Source: CAWEFA01 sp963808135 (GTDB lineage Bacteria; Bacteroidota; Bacteroidia; Bacteroidales; DTGW01). From it: DNA of 64,000 nt. Below, piece by piece: positions 41,564 to 52,592 of the stretch. The stretch is taken from positions 18,905 through 82,904 of the forward strand of contig CAWEFA010000078.1 in assembly GCA_963808135.1 (NCBI GenBank), read 5' to 3'. Every line of letters begins with the position of its first letter. Position 1 is the stretch's first letter. Both the position numbers and the translations under genes were made by a program. The notes below the pieces were generated by a model that was not told where the DNA came from, made no database searches, and saw nothing but the letters and a program-made list of their open reading frames with translations.

Positions 41564-44500
41564 GAATTTTTATACTTTTTATCTTCAGCTTTTTTATATT
41601 GCCAATTTACGCCCAAGTCTTTAGAAGACAAGAAAATTGTACTTCCTAATGACAATATTTCTATTGATAGTGTTTTCATCCTTTTGAAAGAAAAACATGA
41701 CATTGTTTTTTCATACAACAGCTCGATCATAAAAAATAAAAAATTAAGGTTTAACAAAACAACCGTAACGGTTCTTGAAATCATCAAAAATGTTGCCGAT
41801 GAATCCGGTTTAGATTATAAAATACAAGGCAATAAAGTAATTTTTTTTTCAAAAAAACAAAAATTCGTAATTAACGGGTCTGTTAAAGACGCTGAAACAG
41901 GCATAACATTGCCGGATGCAAATATTGCCGTAAAAGATTATAATTATAATACAATAACCGGGGCCGATGGCAATTATAAAATAATCCTCGATCCGGGGTA
42001 TTATACAATTGTTTTCAGTTTTATCGGGTTTAAAACAGAAAAAAAGGAAATTGAACTTAATAGTAATCTCGAAATAAATATTTCATTAGACGTGGAAATT
42101 AACTCTTTAGAAGAAGTTAAAGTAACCAAACAGCGGAACTTCTGGGGTAATATGAATATTGGGCGTAATATGAGTTCAATTGACTCAAAAAAGATAGAAT
42201 TGCTGAATACCAATAATGCTGCCGATATTTTACAGGCAAGAATTGCCGGGGTATGGAGCTCTCAAACATCAGGCGCTCCCGGCGATCATCAGAAAATACT
42301 TGTCAGGGGGCTAAGTTCGCTTTATAGTTGCAGCGATCCGTTATATATTATTGATGGAGTGGCAGTCCCGTATCGTTAACCTTCATTCGCTGGGTATCGG
42401 CGATTTGAATGTGCATGATATTGAAAAGGTGACCGTTCTTAAAGATGCTGCTTCCACAGCGTTATACGGGTACCAGGGGGCAAACGGCGTTATTATCATT
42501 GACACAAAACGTAAAAATGAAGAACATATTTCTTTTTCAATAAAAACCGGCGTTCAGTCCCTTCATAAGCGGTACGATTTAATGAATACAAAAGATTTTC
42601 TTTCAACTCTCGATGAAGCAAAAACCAGGATGACTCCTAATATTAGGAAGTTTTATCCCTTCTACACTGATTCATTGGCAAACACAAATTGGCAGAATGT
42701 TCTTTTTAGAGATGGAATTTCAAACGAATACCAACTTTCCGGTTCAGGGTCGGTGGGTAATACCAATTTCTATTTATCCGGTAATTATTATTCCCAACAG
42801 GGTATAATTGCCAATTCAGGTTATAAGAGATATTCAGTAAGCGCTAATTTCGGTAAAAACATTACAAAAAAAATATCAGTTGAATTTAATTACAGGGGCA
42901 ACATCCAGAAAAATAGCAATAACCTCGACCTCTATCTGGGAAATAACTTGATTGTTTTTGGTATAAATAAATCGCCCTGTTTGAAAGGCACTCCCGCTAT
43001 ATTTTACAGACAAAGTCGTAGTAACGATTTACCTGCTGTAAGAACATTTTATAATTATACTAATCCAAATTCAAATAGTTTATACCAGCATTTCGGCGAT
43101 AGTATAACTACTGATTCCTTAATTAAAAGTAATATAAATACGCTTGATGCTTTAACAAACTCATTCAGTCTTACTGCAAAGTATTTCGTATCCAATAATA
43201 TTTACTTCAATGCATCTTCCTCGGTTTCCTTAAGAGATAACCAATATATTTCAAATACGCCTGACAACTATATCAAAAGCATTGAACATTATATCCTGTT
43301 AAATCAGCAGTTAAATATTAATTATTCTAAAAGTATAAACGACCATGAATTCTTATTTGTAATGGGTTACAGAAATTATGCCGATAATGCAAACTGGAAC
43401 CTGGAATTCAATACGAAACAGGAATTATACTAATCTTCTGAAAAGCTCCCTGGCCTTTAATGGCGATAATGGCTCAATAACACGTATGATCCAATCGTTT
43501 GCAACACACATGAACTACAATTATAAAAAGAAATATTTTGTGTCATTCATTGTTAATCATGAGAATCTTAGAGTTAATAATCTTGTAAATATTAGCGATT
43601 GGTTTCCTTCAGTAGCGTTAAGCTGGGATATTTCAAGAGAAACCGTGCTAAGTCAACTCAATTGGCTGAATCAATGCAGCCTGTTTGCCAACTGGGGGAT
43701 AGCTGGAAATTATCCCGTAAATGCCGTAGCAGGCGATTTTTATACAAATTATCAATATTACTTTCCCGATTCTGTTTATTCCGGCAAGACGGTTTCGCAA
43801 TTTGCCAACCACTATCTGAAAAGTGAAAAATCCGATGAATATAATGTGGGAAATACTTTGCGATTATTCAATAATAAAATTTCATTGTCTACAGATTACT
43901 ATTATAAAATAAACAAAAATCTTATTATAATGCAGGATATCCCATATTATTACGAAGGCGGTAAAATGATGCTCAATATTGGGAAAATCCTTAACAAAGG
44001 ATATGAATTCAATCTTGAACTTGAACCTGTTAACACAACAAATTTTATTTGGAATTCTGCTTTTATTGTTTCATTTAGTCAACAAAAAGTCACTAGTGTT
44101 GGTGACCAAAAGCAACTTATATTTTACAGTAACGATGATTTAGTTCCTGAATTTATTATAAATGAGAATGAAGCAGCAGGAAATATAATCGGTTACAAAT
44201 ATTTGGGAATCTGGACAAGCAAAGATAATAATACAAATAATAAGCATATCATTCAACACTTGGGTAGCAAATTTTTTAAGAATGATACAACCACAAATTA
44301 TCTTAACGATAATGACAGGGTGATTCTCGGGAAATCGATGCCCGATTGCACATGGAGCTGGTCGAATACATTCGTGTATAAAAATTTCTCAATTTATTTC
44401 CTGTGGTACGGAGTTGCAGGAGTCAGCAAATTCAATTCAACAAAAGCTGCTACATATATGGCTTGTACAAACAGGGGAATTAATAATTTTATACTACAAG

Positions 44501-44799
44501 CAAACAGAAAGGCTTTAGAAGATACTTTTTTTTACCAATCTTCTTATTTTGTTGAAAACTCCAGCTTTATCAGGCTTAAACAAATAACTTTCTCATATCT
44601 TATTCCAAAAAAAGTCATCAAGTATGGTGAATTAAAACTTTCAGTAAGTTTCGAAAATTTCTTAACTTTTACCCGCTATTCCGGCTACGACCCGGAAGCC
44701 AGCATATATACCGATAACAGTTTCTCGGACTTTGCGGTCGACCGGGGCGCTTACCCCAACACAAGGGCTGTTTATTTTACTATTAAATTTGAAATGTAA
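41560..44799 (+). CDS. SusC/RagA-family TonB-dependent receptor with STN domain (three frameshifts)
   Basis: Starts MRIFILFIFSFFILP...YAQ (signal peptide) at ATG 41560, inside the FecR stop. Removing one base near 41615, 42368 and 43418 gives one frame of 1078 residues, a normal SusC length. Order: STN domain (ISIDSVFILLKEKHDIVFSY), a carboxypeptidase-like beta domain (NGSVKDAETGITLPDANIAV), plug (DILQARIAGVWSSQTSGAPG, DPLYIIDGV), and a barrel ending FTIKFEM. It imports large ligands across the outer membrane using TonB and signals through FecR. The SusD lipoprotein partner follows at 45029. Confidence 0.9.
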
Positions 44800-44867
44800 A
44801 AAAATGATATTTAATGTGAGTTCAACGTAATATGAATGTAGAAGTATTGAAAATGTTGATAGTAGCA

Positions 44868-44960
44868 TTCCCCCTTGGTGAAGGGGGCTGGGGGATTGAT
44901 GGTTTTTCCTAACTTTTAAAAATAATTCAATCCCCCAGCCCCCTTTTCAAAGGGGGATTA
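44868..44960. repeat. Long inverted repeat (about 32-bp arms)
   Basis: Left arm 44868-44900 contains CCCCCTT...GGGGGCTGGGGGATTGA; the right arm 44926-44960 is its near-perfect complement (TCAATCCCCCAGCCCCC...). Each arm is itself a small palindrome. It lies between SusC and the SusD lipoprotein. This is the style of dispersed palindromic elements; it could also form an RNA hairpin that tunes expression of the downstream SusD. Confidence 0.75.
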
Positions 44961-45028
44961 GCATAGTTCTTTTATTTACAATTAATTATGTATCGAACTC
45001 ATGTTGTTTAAATTTAAAAATTATAATT

Positions 45029-46609
45029 ATGAAACGTATGTATATTTTCTGTATCCTGTTTCTTCTTTTTAACTGCAAAAAAATATTTAAAGAAGATATA
45101 CAAAATTCCTTTTCTTTAAAAACAACAGATGATTATAATGTTGCCATGACCGGTTTATATAACAGACTGTTTAATGGTGTTATGGCAAGCCCATTATTTT
45201 ATATTTATTCAATAGGAAATGAAGATGATTTGGGTGTTTTTAATGGGTCAATCAATTTTGAACCAGATAGCCCTTGCATTGCTTGTATTTATAATTTAAA
45301 TAATTATATCTATGTTTATAGTGGGTGTGGTATTAGTGTGTATGAACCGGAAAATCATGATTTTACTGAACCTTATAAGTATTTATTTCAAGCTATTGCA
45401 TGCGCCAATAATATATTATCAAAAGCAGGGGATATTGGAAAGCTTCCCGAAGTTTATAAAAATTATATAGGAGAAGTATATTTTATAAGGGCATATTGCT
45501 ATTTCAGGCTTGTCAGAAATTATGGCCAGATACCGATTGTAGACAACCCTGATGTTAATTACACATTAAAAAAACCATCCTTTAGTGAAATATATAATTT
45601 TATAATCAGCGATTTGCAAAAAGCTTACAATTTACTGCCTAATTCTAACAGTGAGGCAAGAATAAAATATGTAACGCCGCATCGTGGTTCCGCCAAAGCG
45701 TTGCTTGCCGAAGTTTACCTGACAATGGGCGGATATCCTGTTTATGATGCCAAAAAATATAACGATGCTGCAAAAATTGCAGGCGAGGTGATTGATAGCG
45801 CTGCATATTTTGGATTTGGCCTAATGCCCGATTTAGCCGATTTATGGAACGGAAATAATGTAATGAATAGCGAAACGGTATTTTCATTTTATTTTCTACC
45901 AACTTCCAAAAATGTAGGTGGAGGGGCTTATAATAGTGATGAAAATTTTTTTACTAACCAGTATGGTTGGAATCAATGGATTGGTTATCGTGTTCCTGCA
46001 GACTTTTATAATTCTTTTCCGAAAAGCTATAGAAAAGAAGCTACTTTCCAAACCCGAGGTTTTAAACATTGGCCATTTGATATGACGATTGCTCATTTGG
46101 ATTCAATAACTTATTGTCGCATGATGTTCTATAAAAAATTTTATACTCAATTTTACATGAATGATGATGAATTAAGATTATTATCTTCTGGAACCCTTCC
46201 AAGCTATAACGGTCATATTGTTTATCTTTTACGTTATGTACAAACATTGTTAACTTTCGCAGAAGCGAAGGCACGGTCAGGGGTAGTTGACAAAACCGCT
46301 TACGATGCGGTTAACCAGGTGCGCCGCAGGGCCAATAAAGCAGACTTGTTTTCACCTTCGCCTTATGACCTTACTCCCGGGCTTACACCACAACAATTTG
46401 CCGATTCGGTAGTACAGGAGCGCGCATGGGAGTTATGCGCCGAACCCGAAGGCCGTTGGTACGATATTGTAAGGCTCAATTTGGTAAAAAGTTTGCCGAA
46501 AATTAAGCAAAAACAAGGCATAATAGTATATCCCATCATAATAGATACAACAACCTACTTTATCCCGATTCCTAAATTAGATAAAACAGTTAATCCGAAC
46601 CTGGAGTAA
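45029..46609 (+). CDS. SusD/RagB-family outer-membrane lipoprotein
   Basis: 526 residues. Typical lipoprotein signal (MKRMYIFCILFLLFNC, lipobox Cys16). SusD blocks include YIGEVYFIRAYCYFRLVRNYG, HRGSAKALLAEVYL and the closing ERAWELCAEPEGRWYDIVRL. It should sit as a lid on the SusC receptor encoded 230 bp upstream and capture its ligand. The length is normal and the frame intact, in contrast to the receptor. Confidence 0.92.
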   Translation: MKRMYIFCILFLLFNCKKIFKEDIQNSFSLKTTDDYNVAMTGLYNRLFNGVMASPLFYIYSIGNEDDLGVFNGSINFEPDSPCIACIYNLNNYIYVYSGCGISVYEPENHDFTEPYKYLFQAIACANNILSKAGDIGKLPEVYKNYIGEVYFIRAYCYFRLVRNYGQIPIVDNPDVNYTLKKPSFSEIYNFIISDLQKAYNLLPNSNSEARIKYVTPHRGSAKALLAEVYLTMGGYPVYDAKKYNDAAKIAGEVIDSAAYFGFGLMPDLADLWNGNNVMNSETVFSFYFLPTSKNVGGGAYNSDENFFTNQYGWNQWIGYRVPADFYNSFPKSYRKEATFQTRGFKHWPFDMTIAHLDSITYCRMMFYKKFYTQFYMNDDELRLLSSGTLPSYNGHIVYLLRYVQTLLTFAEAKARSGVVDKTAYDAVNQVRRRANKADLFSPSPYDLTPGLTPQQFADSVVQERAWELCAEPEGRWYDIVRLNLVKSLPKIKQKQGIIVYPIIIDTTTYFIPIPKLDKTVNPNLE

Positions 46610-47079
46610 AAATCAAGATAATTCACACAAACATTACAATAAAACGGCTATTTAATTGCAAGCGTTTGCCGCCTATCAAAAGAGTTTCCTTCTTTCTTAT
46701 TATTTCCTTTGATTGTTATTTTATTGTACTGACTTAGTTTCAGAATTGACCCAGTCATTTTGAATTCGGCCGGGTAATTTAGCAAAAACTATATAGAATC
46801 TAAAATGTAATTACACATAAATTCGTTAGGTTTTCATAATCTATCTGAAATAAATGTGTAATTAGTTTTCAAACTTTTTAAACTTTTTTACAGAAAGGTT
46901 CAAAAAGTTATAGGAAAATAATTGAAAGTATTTTTTAACGGTACGGCTTTGGCCAGTATCTGTTTCAGGACACTGACCAAAACTTCCGTTCTAAACTTTG
47001 ATGAATGTACAAAATTTCGCATACCTCCTAACTCGCTATTGGCTGAAGCTATTGTTGGACACCGTGCCTTTTTAAAAAA
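46610..47079. other. Gene-free interval
   Basis: 470 bp between convergent SusD genes. No plausible coding frame. An inverted repeat is visible: TAATTACACAT at 46808-46818 and ATGTGTAATTA at 46854-46864, 35 bp apart. I see no T-run terminator on either strand. Confidence 0.5.
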
Positions 47080-49332
47080 TTATTTCTTAAAAATCTTCTG
47101 AAAATATACACCCCGGCTGTTGCTAACCTCAATTAAATATAAACCAGGATTCATTTGCCCAAGATAAACCTGCCCGTTTGCATGGCTTACCGAAAGCACT
47201 TGCTTTCCTGTAAGGTCAAATACATTTGCCCACTCATCGCCATCGGCATTGGCTATGTATATGATGTTACCTGTTGGGTTAGGATAAAGGTACTTACCGG
47301 ATGGCTTGCTATTGTTGATTTCCTTAACCGAAACGACTTTCTTTGGCATAAATACAAGCTTAAAGGTATCGGTAATTGTATCCTGGTAGTCGTGCACATG
47401 CACAATAAGTTTATCAGTAAACGGGAAAGCCGGCCAACGATCTCCGTTTTGGGGGCTGTATTTATATTGAAGATAGTAAATTACAGGAAATATATTAGGT
47501 TTATACTCGTCATTTTCATTTACCGTATTTACAAATTCAGTTATGTTGCCATAAACTGTTTCAACACTAATCGTGGGGACTATCCTGTATTGGTAGCATG
47601 AATCGAGGTTGAAGTAATTACTAAAAGATATAGTATTGGTTAACCCGCAATATTTCTTAGAGGTTGTGTCGATAATAGTAGTGAAAGTCCTGCCATTTTT
47701 AGTTTTGGTAATTTCAGGCAAAGTGAATTCATAACCAGGATTTTGGGTTAACATGCCCTTATTGCGCAAGATATCAAGATAAGGTATTGGGAAAAGATAA
47801 TTCTTTGCCGTGTCGAACTTTCTTTTTTCCTTCCAAGTATAGTTGTAAAGTCCGTTTAAAACCGAGTCGGCTTTTCTGGTCCTGATAAGGTCGAAATAAC
47901 GCTGGCCCTCGGTGGCAAATTCCCAGCAACGTTCATTGAGGATAGCGTTGTATGTAATTGAGGTTAAATTGGCCGGCGCACCCGCTGTGCCATTATTCCT
48001 GGCGCGTGTACGCACCTGGTTAATATAGCCCAGCGCAGTGGCCGTATCCCCGGTATTTAAGGCTGCTTCAGCGGCCATCAGCAATACATCGGCATAGCGG
48101 AATATTACAATATCTTTGATTCCACCCGAATGTTGAATTGGTCTGGGAGTTTTTATTACCGACAAACGCCAATCATAAGGTGTTACAAAGTATTTTCGCG
48201 GATAATATCCTGTGGGGCTTGGGGGATAACCCTCGTTGAGAAAAGTATCTTTAGGGAGTGCAATGCCAAGAAGATTTGTTTCCCACTTGAATGTATCACC
48301 TTCTGCCAATACACTCAATTTGAGCCGTGGATCGCCGGTGGCAAATGATTTCACGTATCTCTCCGTTGGGCAATTTGAACCCCAGCCGTAATAATTTTCT
48401 GTTTCAAATTTTCCATTAGCTTTAGTCTGATGCAACATATTTCTAATCGACAGGAAAACATTGTGGTTAGCGGCAATCCAATAATCTTGCAGATCTTGTA
48501 CCCATGCATATATAGGCGGCTGGTATAGCTCAAAAATGGTTTCCTTACCATACTTATTATTTGTAAAGAAAATAGTATCAAATTTGTTTTCCAATACATA
48601 TTCGCCCGATTGGATAATGGTTTCGGCCAGAGTCAATGCCTCTTCCCATTGTTGCCGGTAAATTTTTATTTTCAGCAACAATGTTTGTGCGGCGCCCTTC
48701 GTTATTTTGTCAATCAGGCTTTCGGTGATCTGGCTCCTGAGAGGCAACTGTACTATTGCAGCGTTAAGGTCGCTTTCAATGTGGTTATAGATACTGTCGG
48801 CGTTTACTCTCGGCTTATGAAGGGTGTCGGATTGTATAACAGGCATCCATACCGACGGTCTCAATGATTTAATAGAATCAACATTCACGATATTGTCTTC
48901 GCTAAACCAGGGTACACCGCCATACAGGCGAACGAGGTTAAAATACATAAGCGACCGCAAAAATAATACGGTGGCTTTTTGTTGCGCACCGGGCGCATTT
49001 GTTTTGGCCACCGCGAGGTATTGGTTGCAAAGGCCAATGCCAAAATAGTTCCAATGGTAATAGTTCCTTACCGGGTTCATCCATGATTTGATATTGCCGC
49101 GCATTATTTCTTCTAAATCGTCGCCATCACCAGAGGAGCCACCAGGGCCCTCGGCAATATCAGAACAGGCATCGCCAATGCTCCATTCATTTGCTCCGTA
49201 TAAGTGCTCGCTGGGCAGCACATAGCGGAAAATTGAGTCAACAACCCTGTTATTCCAGGGTTTTCCTTGCAATTCTGATGAACACAAAGCCATTATCACT
49301 GCAATTAATAAAGTGTAATGTTGGTTTTTCAT
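47080..49332 (-). CDS. SusD-like protein with T9SS C-terminal sorting tail
   Basis: 750 residues, intact. Signal peptide I (ends near ELQG/KPWNN), no lipobox Cys. The SusD core shares YHWNYFGIGLCNQYLA, FNLVRLYGGVPWF, IFRYADVLLMAAEAALNTGD and QVRTRARNN with module 1 of the tandem gene. It is followed by a beta-rich extension (PAFPFTDKLIVHVHDY) and a T9SS type A tail (KYLYPNPTGNIIYI, FDLTGKQVLS, GLYLIEVSNSRG). It would be secreted or surface-attached through T9SS instead of lipidation. No SusC is next to it. It diverges from an ECF sigma gene. Confidence 0.85.
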   Translation of the reverse strand: MKNQHYTLLIAVIMALCSSELQGKPWNNRVVDSIFRYVLPSEHLYGANEWSIGDACSDIAEGPGGSSGDGDDLEEIMRGNIKSWMNPVRNYYHWNYFGIGLCNQYLAVAKTNAPGAQQKATVLFLRSLMYFNLVRLYGGVPWFSEDNIVNVDSIKSLRPSVWMPVIQSDTLHKPRVNADSIYNHIESDLNAAIVQLPLRSQITESLIDKITKGAAQTLLLKIKIYRQQWEEALTLAETIIQSGEYVLENKFDTIFFTNNKYGKETIFELYQPPIYAWVQDLQDYWIAANHNVFLSIRNMLHQTKANGKFETENYYGWGSNCPTERYVKSFATGDPRLKLSVLAEGDTFKWETNLLGIALPKDTFLNEGYPPSPTGYYPRKYFVTPYDWRLSVIKTPRPIQHSGGIKDIVIFRYADVLLMAAEAALNTGDTATALGYINQVRTRARNNGTAGAPANLTSITYNAILNERCWEFATEGQRYFDLIRTRKADSVLNGLYNYTWKEKRKFDTAKNYLFPIPYLDILRNKGMLTQNPGYEFTLPEITKTKNGRTFTTIIDTTSKKYCGLTNTISFSNYFNLDSCYQYRIVPTISVETVYGNITEFVNTVNENDEYKPNIFPVIYYLQYKYSPQNGDRWPAFPFTDKLIVHVHDYQDTITDTFKLVFMPKKVVSVKEINNSKPSGKYLYPNPTGNIIYIANADGDEWANVFDLTGKQVLSVSHANGQVYLGQMNPGLYLIEVSNSRGVYFQKIFKK

Positions 49333-49840
49333 TTTTAAATATTTAATTATTTTAAACCATTTAAATTTCCCAAATAAATACTAATGCAATTATCATGGCT
49401 AAAAGTATTTTTAAACCTAAGACAAATACCAAATCAAAAACACGTATAGAAAAATTATTTTTTTTAAAAAAAATAATTAATTAAATTTTTAATTCCGAAC
49501 CTAATACCGATTTGCGTTCAAAATTACAATTTCACTGCTCCCGATTTTTTCAGGATTGTGAAATTGTTTTGAACGTCAATCGGCATTTACGAATCTAAAC
49601 AATCAAATGCGATGTTATCTTTTTGATTGCAGATTGGTATAAAATCATTGCTTCAAATTACCTTAAACCTGAATTTTTTGATTAACTTTTAACTTGAGTT
49701 TTGATGATTGATTAATTTTGAAAATTCTTTTTTAGGATACAGATAATTATTTAAGTGCTCATAATAAAACCAATAGGTTGAAAATAAACTTTTTTAATAA
49801 TATTCTAAATTGCCATTAGAAAATAAGATGAGGTTGATCT
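49333..49840. other. Gene-free divergent promoter region
   Basis: 508 bp, very AT-rich, between the leftward SusD-like gene and the rightward sigma factor gene. No coding frame. A long A/T tract lies near 49449-49490. Promoters for both genes must be here, but I cannot place a confident -33/-7 pair. Confidence 0.5.
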
Positions 49841-50383
49841 ATGGAAAGTAGTTTATTAAAAGGGATAAAGAATGGCGATGAATTGGCGTATAATACAATT
49901 TTTAATCAATACTATGCTTTATTAACTTCGTTTGCTTTTAAGTATTTGAAAGATTTGGATGCTTCAAAAGAAATTGCCCAAAACACTTTTGTGAAATTAT
50001 TTGAAAAGAGGGATTCAATTGAAATTACTACCAGCTTAAAATCATATTTATATAAAATTGTCCATAACTCCTGCATTAATTATATTAAAAGCAGGGCAAT
50101 TGAAGCAAAACATTATTCCGCATTAGCTGGCGAAGTTGAAAATACTTCGGACTTTAATCGGTTCATTGAACAAACCGAAGAAGAATACAGAATTTATAAA
50201 GCCATTGACCAACTGCCGGGAAAATGTAAATTGATTTTTAAACTCAGCCGTTTCGAAGGCAGGAAAAACAAGGATATTGCCGATGAACTGAATATCTCGG
50301 TACGAACTGTTGAAACTCAAATTTCCAAAGCGATAAAAATCCTGAAATTGAATTTGAAATTTATCGTTTCAATTTTATTTTAA
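49841..50383 (+). CDS. ECF-type RNA polymerase sigma factor
   Basis: 180 residues. Region 2: YYALLTSFAFKYLKDLDASKEIAQNTFVKLFEK; region 4: LPGKCKLIFKLSRFEGRKNKDIADELNISVRTVETQISKAI. This fits the Bacteroidota RpoE/FecI subclass paired with FecR. The FecR gene in this window is 8 kb upstream; whether the two are partners is unproven. A divergent T9SS SusD-like gene shares its upstream region. Confidence 0.9.
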   Translation: MESSLLKGIKNGDELAYNTIFNQYYALLTSFAFKYLKDLDASKEIAQNTFVKLFEKRDSIEITTSLKSYLYKIVHNSCINYIKSRAIEAKHYSALAGEVENTSDFNRFIEQTEEEYRIYKAIDQLPGKCKLIFKLSRFEGRKNKDIADELNISVRTVETQISKAIKILKLNLKFIVSILF

Positions 50384-50512
50384 ATCTGCTTTAGTAGTTT
50401 GATTATTAATGTTGATTTTCCTTCAATTGATTGGTATTTGCTAAAGCGTTCCACACCTGCGCTTACATATCGTTTGTACCAATAATAATGGAAACCCTTT
50501 GATGAAATTAAA

Positions 50513-50550
50513 AAGACAGAAACCCGAAGAAAATCCCAAGCTTCTGTCTT
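50513..50550 (-). terminator. Hairpin terminator for the minus-strand BACON protein gene
   Basis: AAGACAGAA and TTCTGTCTT form a 9-bp stem with a 20-base loop. On the minus strand a T-rich stretch (TTTTTAATTT) follows directly, so it can end transcription of the gene finishing at 50578. The plus strand has no T run. Confidence 0.6.
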
Positions 50551-51393
50551 AACTGCAAATGTTATTTGGTTATCTTATTACTTCTTCTCAAACTTAAACG
50601 AACTCTGATTGTTGTTGTCGGTTATCTTTGTGATATATATACCGCTTGCCAGCTGGCTGACATCAATCGAATTTTCCGAGGTATATTTATCAATCATCAG
50701 TTGACCGGTAATGGAATATATCGAAATTTTTGCACTACCGGTAAGATTTTTAATGTGCAAAATATCTTCAACCGGATCGGGATAAATATTCAAAGGTTCG
50801 CTTGATAGCTCATCAATTTTTGTTTCCTTTTCAGTTATAGGAGCATTAGCTGCTGAAAATTCCGCACCGGCATCCTGGGTAACAATTATAGTATTATCTG
50901 CAACACCAGTTGCCGATACCGTAACAGTTGCTGTTTGAGTTGTAGCGCCTGGATTGGCCGCTGCTGTTAAAGTGATGGTGGCATTACCAGAACCTGCATT
51001 AACGCTTGAGGTAAGCCATATTTGATCGATAGCTATCGTCCACGAAGTGTTAGAGGTAATATTGAAAGTTGAAGTACTGTTAGCCGCAGCTGCTATTTCC
51101 AGCGTACTTGCAGATAAACTTAATGTAGCTGCAGCAGCCTGGGTAACATTAATGGTTTTTAGTAACGTGCCATTATCTGAAACGGTTATTGTTGCAGTTC
51201 TGTTTGCAATAGTTGTATTAGCCGTTGCTGTTAAGGTTACGAATGCATTGCCATTACCGGAAGCGGAACTCAGGGTTAACCATGGCTGGTTACAGGTTAT
51301 TGTCCATGATGTGTTAGAAGTAACCTTAACACAAGCAGTACTGTTAGCTGCAGCGCTAATATACAAACCACCTATGGATAATGTAGGTGGTCC

Positions 51394-52592
51394 TTACATT
51401 CAAGTTTCTAATGCAACTATTCAGTTTATATTTTTCAATTTAAAGATAATTACTTTTTTTCTTCGGGCAACATGCCATTGAAATATTAATAACTCTATGT
51501 ATTATAATATTTTAAAGGTAGAGTTATTAACATTTCAACAGCACATAACCATCATCATCTACAGTTTTTCAAAATATAGTTTTCAAAAACCTCTTTTGGT
51601 GTTTGCCAATTCAATACTTTTCGTGGGCGATTGTTAAGCAAATCCTGCACTTGCTGTATCTTTCCTGATGGTATTTCATTGAAGTCTGTTCCTTTTGGAA
51701 AGAAATCCCTAATCAGCATATTGGTGTTTTCATTGGTGCCTCGTTGCCAAGGACTATACGGACTTGCAAAGAATACTTTGATTTGTGTTTCTTTGGTAAA
51801 CAATTTATGCTGGGCCATCTCAAACCCATTATCATGCGTTGTGCTCAAACGCATCTGTTCCGGCAGGGTAAGCATTTTCTCTGCAAATGCCCTGCGTACG
51901 GTAGGTGCGCTCCTGTCTTTTAACTTTACCAATAACGTAGTCCGTGTGGTTCGTTCTACTATGGACCCAATAGCACTTTTACCATCTTTCCCAATGATTA
52001 AATCGCTTTCCCAATGACCTGGAATCAACCGATCCTCTACCTCAGGTGGTCGCTCTGATATATCTATCCTGTCGGGTATCCTGCTTCGAAGTAGACCTCT
52101 ACTCTCAGGCTTCCTCCTTTGGCCCTTTTGCTGTCGCAAATAGCTTATCAATTCCTTACGAAGCTCTTTCTTTGCCCATAGGTAGATGTATGTGTAGATG
52201 CTTTCGTGTAACACGTGATATCGCTTATTATGTTTATAAACTTGTCTTAATCGTTTTGATATTCGTTCAGGTGACCAATGTTGCTTGAGATGAAGTATTA
52301 TCTTGTATTCAAGCAAAGGGTCTTTCTGTATCTTGCTCCCTTTGTGTTTTATTTTATTACCCTGAGTAGCATTCAACTGAGCTAATTCCGAACGATATAT
52401 CAAACCGCTATTACGCTCTATTTCACGATTTATTGTACTCCTCGGTCGGTTAAGTGTCAGGGCTATTTCTGACCGCTTTTTACCTTGACTTAGTAATAAC
52501 TCAATTTTTACTCTTTCTTCATAACTAATTCTTGTGTATCCATTCATAGTGCAACTTTTTAGAATAAAGTTGCATTAGATATTTGAACTCAA
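51394..52592 (-). mobile_element. IS30-family insertion sequence, intact copy (1199 bp)
   Basis: Ends are imperfect 25-bp inverted repeats (20 of 25 match; inner part TCTAATGCAACT). The 5-bp sequence GGTCC flanks both sides (51389-51393 and 52593-52597), a target duplication. It carries one transposase gene. The element has the same length as the second copy at 56419-59047 once the ISL3-like insertion and its duplication are removed from that copy. Confidence 0.9.
51555..52547 (-). CDS. IS30-family transposase
   Basis: 330 residues. An N-terminal HTH (YEERVKIELLLSQGKKRSEI, NRPRSTINREIERN) and a DDE core with PGHWESDLIIG, STTHDNGFEMAQH and SPWQRGTNENTNMLIRDFF. All three catalytic regions are present, so the enzyme may be active. 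It differs from the copy at 57951-58886 by only a few residues (for example SPER versus SPEQ, PEVED versus PEVKD). Confidence 0.95.
   Translation of the reverse strand: MNGYTRISYEERVKIELLLSQGKKRSEIALTLNRPRSTINREIERNSGLIYRSELAQLNATQGNKIKHKGSKIQKDPLLEYKIILHLKQHWSPERISKRLRQVYKHNKRYHVLHESIYTYIYLWAKKELRKELISYLRQQKGQRRKPESRGLLRSRIPDRIDISERPPEVEDRLIPGHWESDLIIGKDGKSAIGSIVERTTRTTLLVKLKDRSAPTVRRAFAEKMLTLPEQMRLSTTHDNGFEMAQHKLFTKETQIKVFFASPYSPWQRGTNENTNMLIRDFFPKGTDFNEIPSGKIQQVQDLLNNRPRKVLNWQTPKEVFENYILKNCR

Noticed and set aside
46808..46864. Inverted repeat as terminator between convergent SusD genes
   Set aside because: 35-bp loop and no T run; left as an unassigned repeat.
51631..52288. Antisense ORFs in IS30 and other long antisense frames in the window
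   Set aside because: They mirror conserved coding regions and have no recognisable domains.
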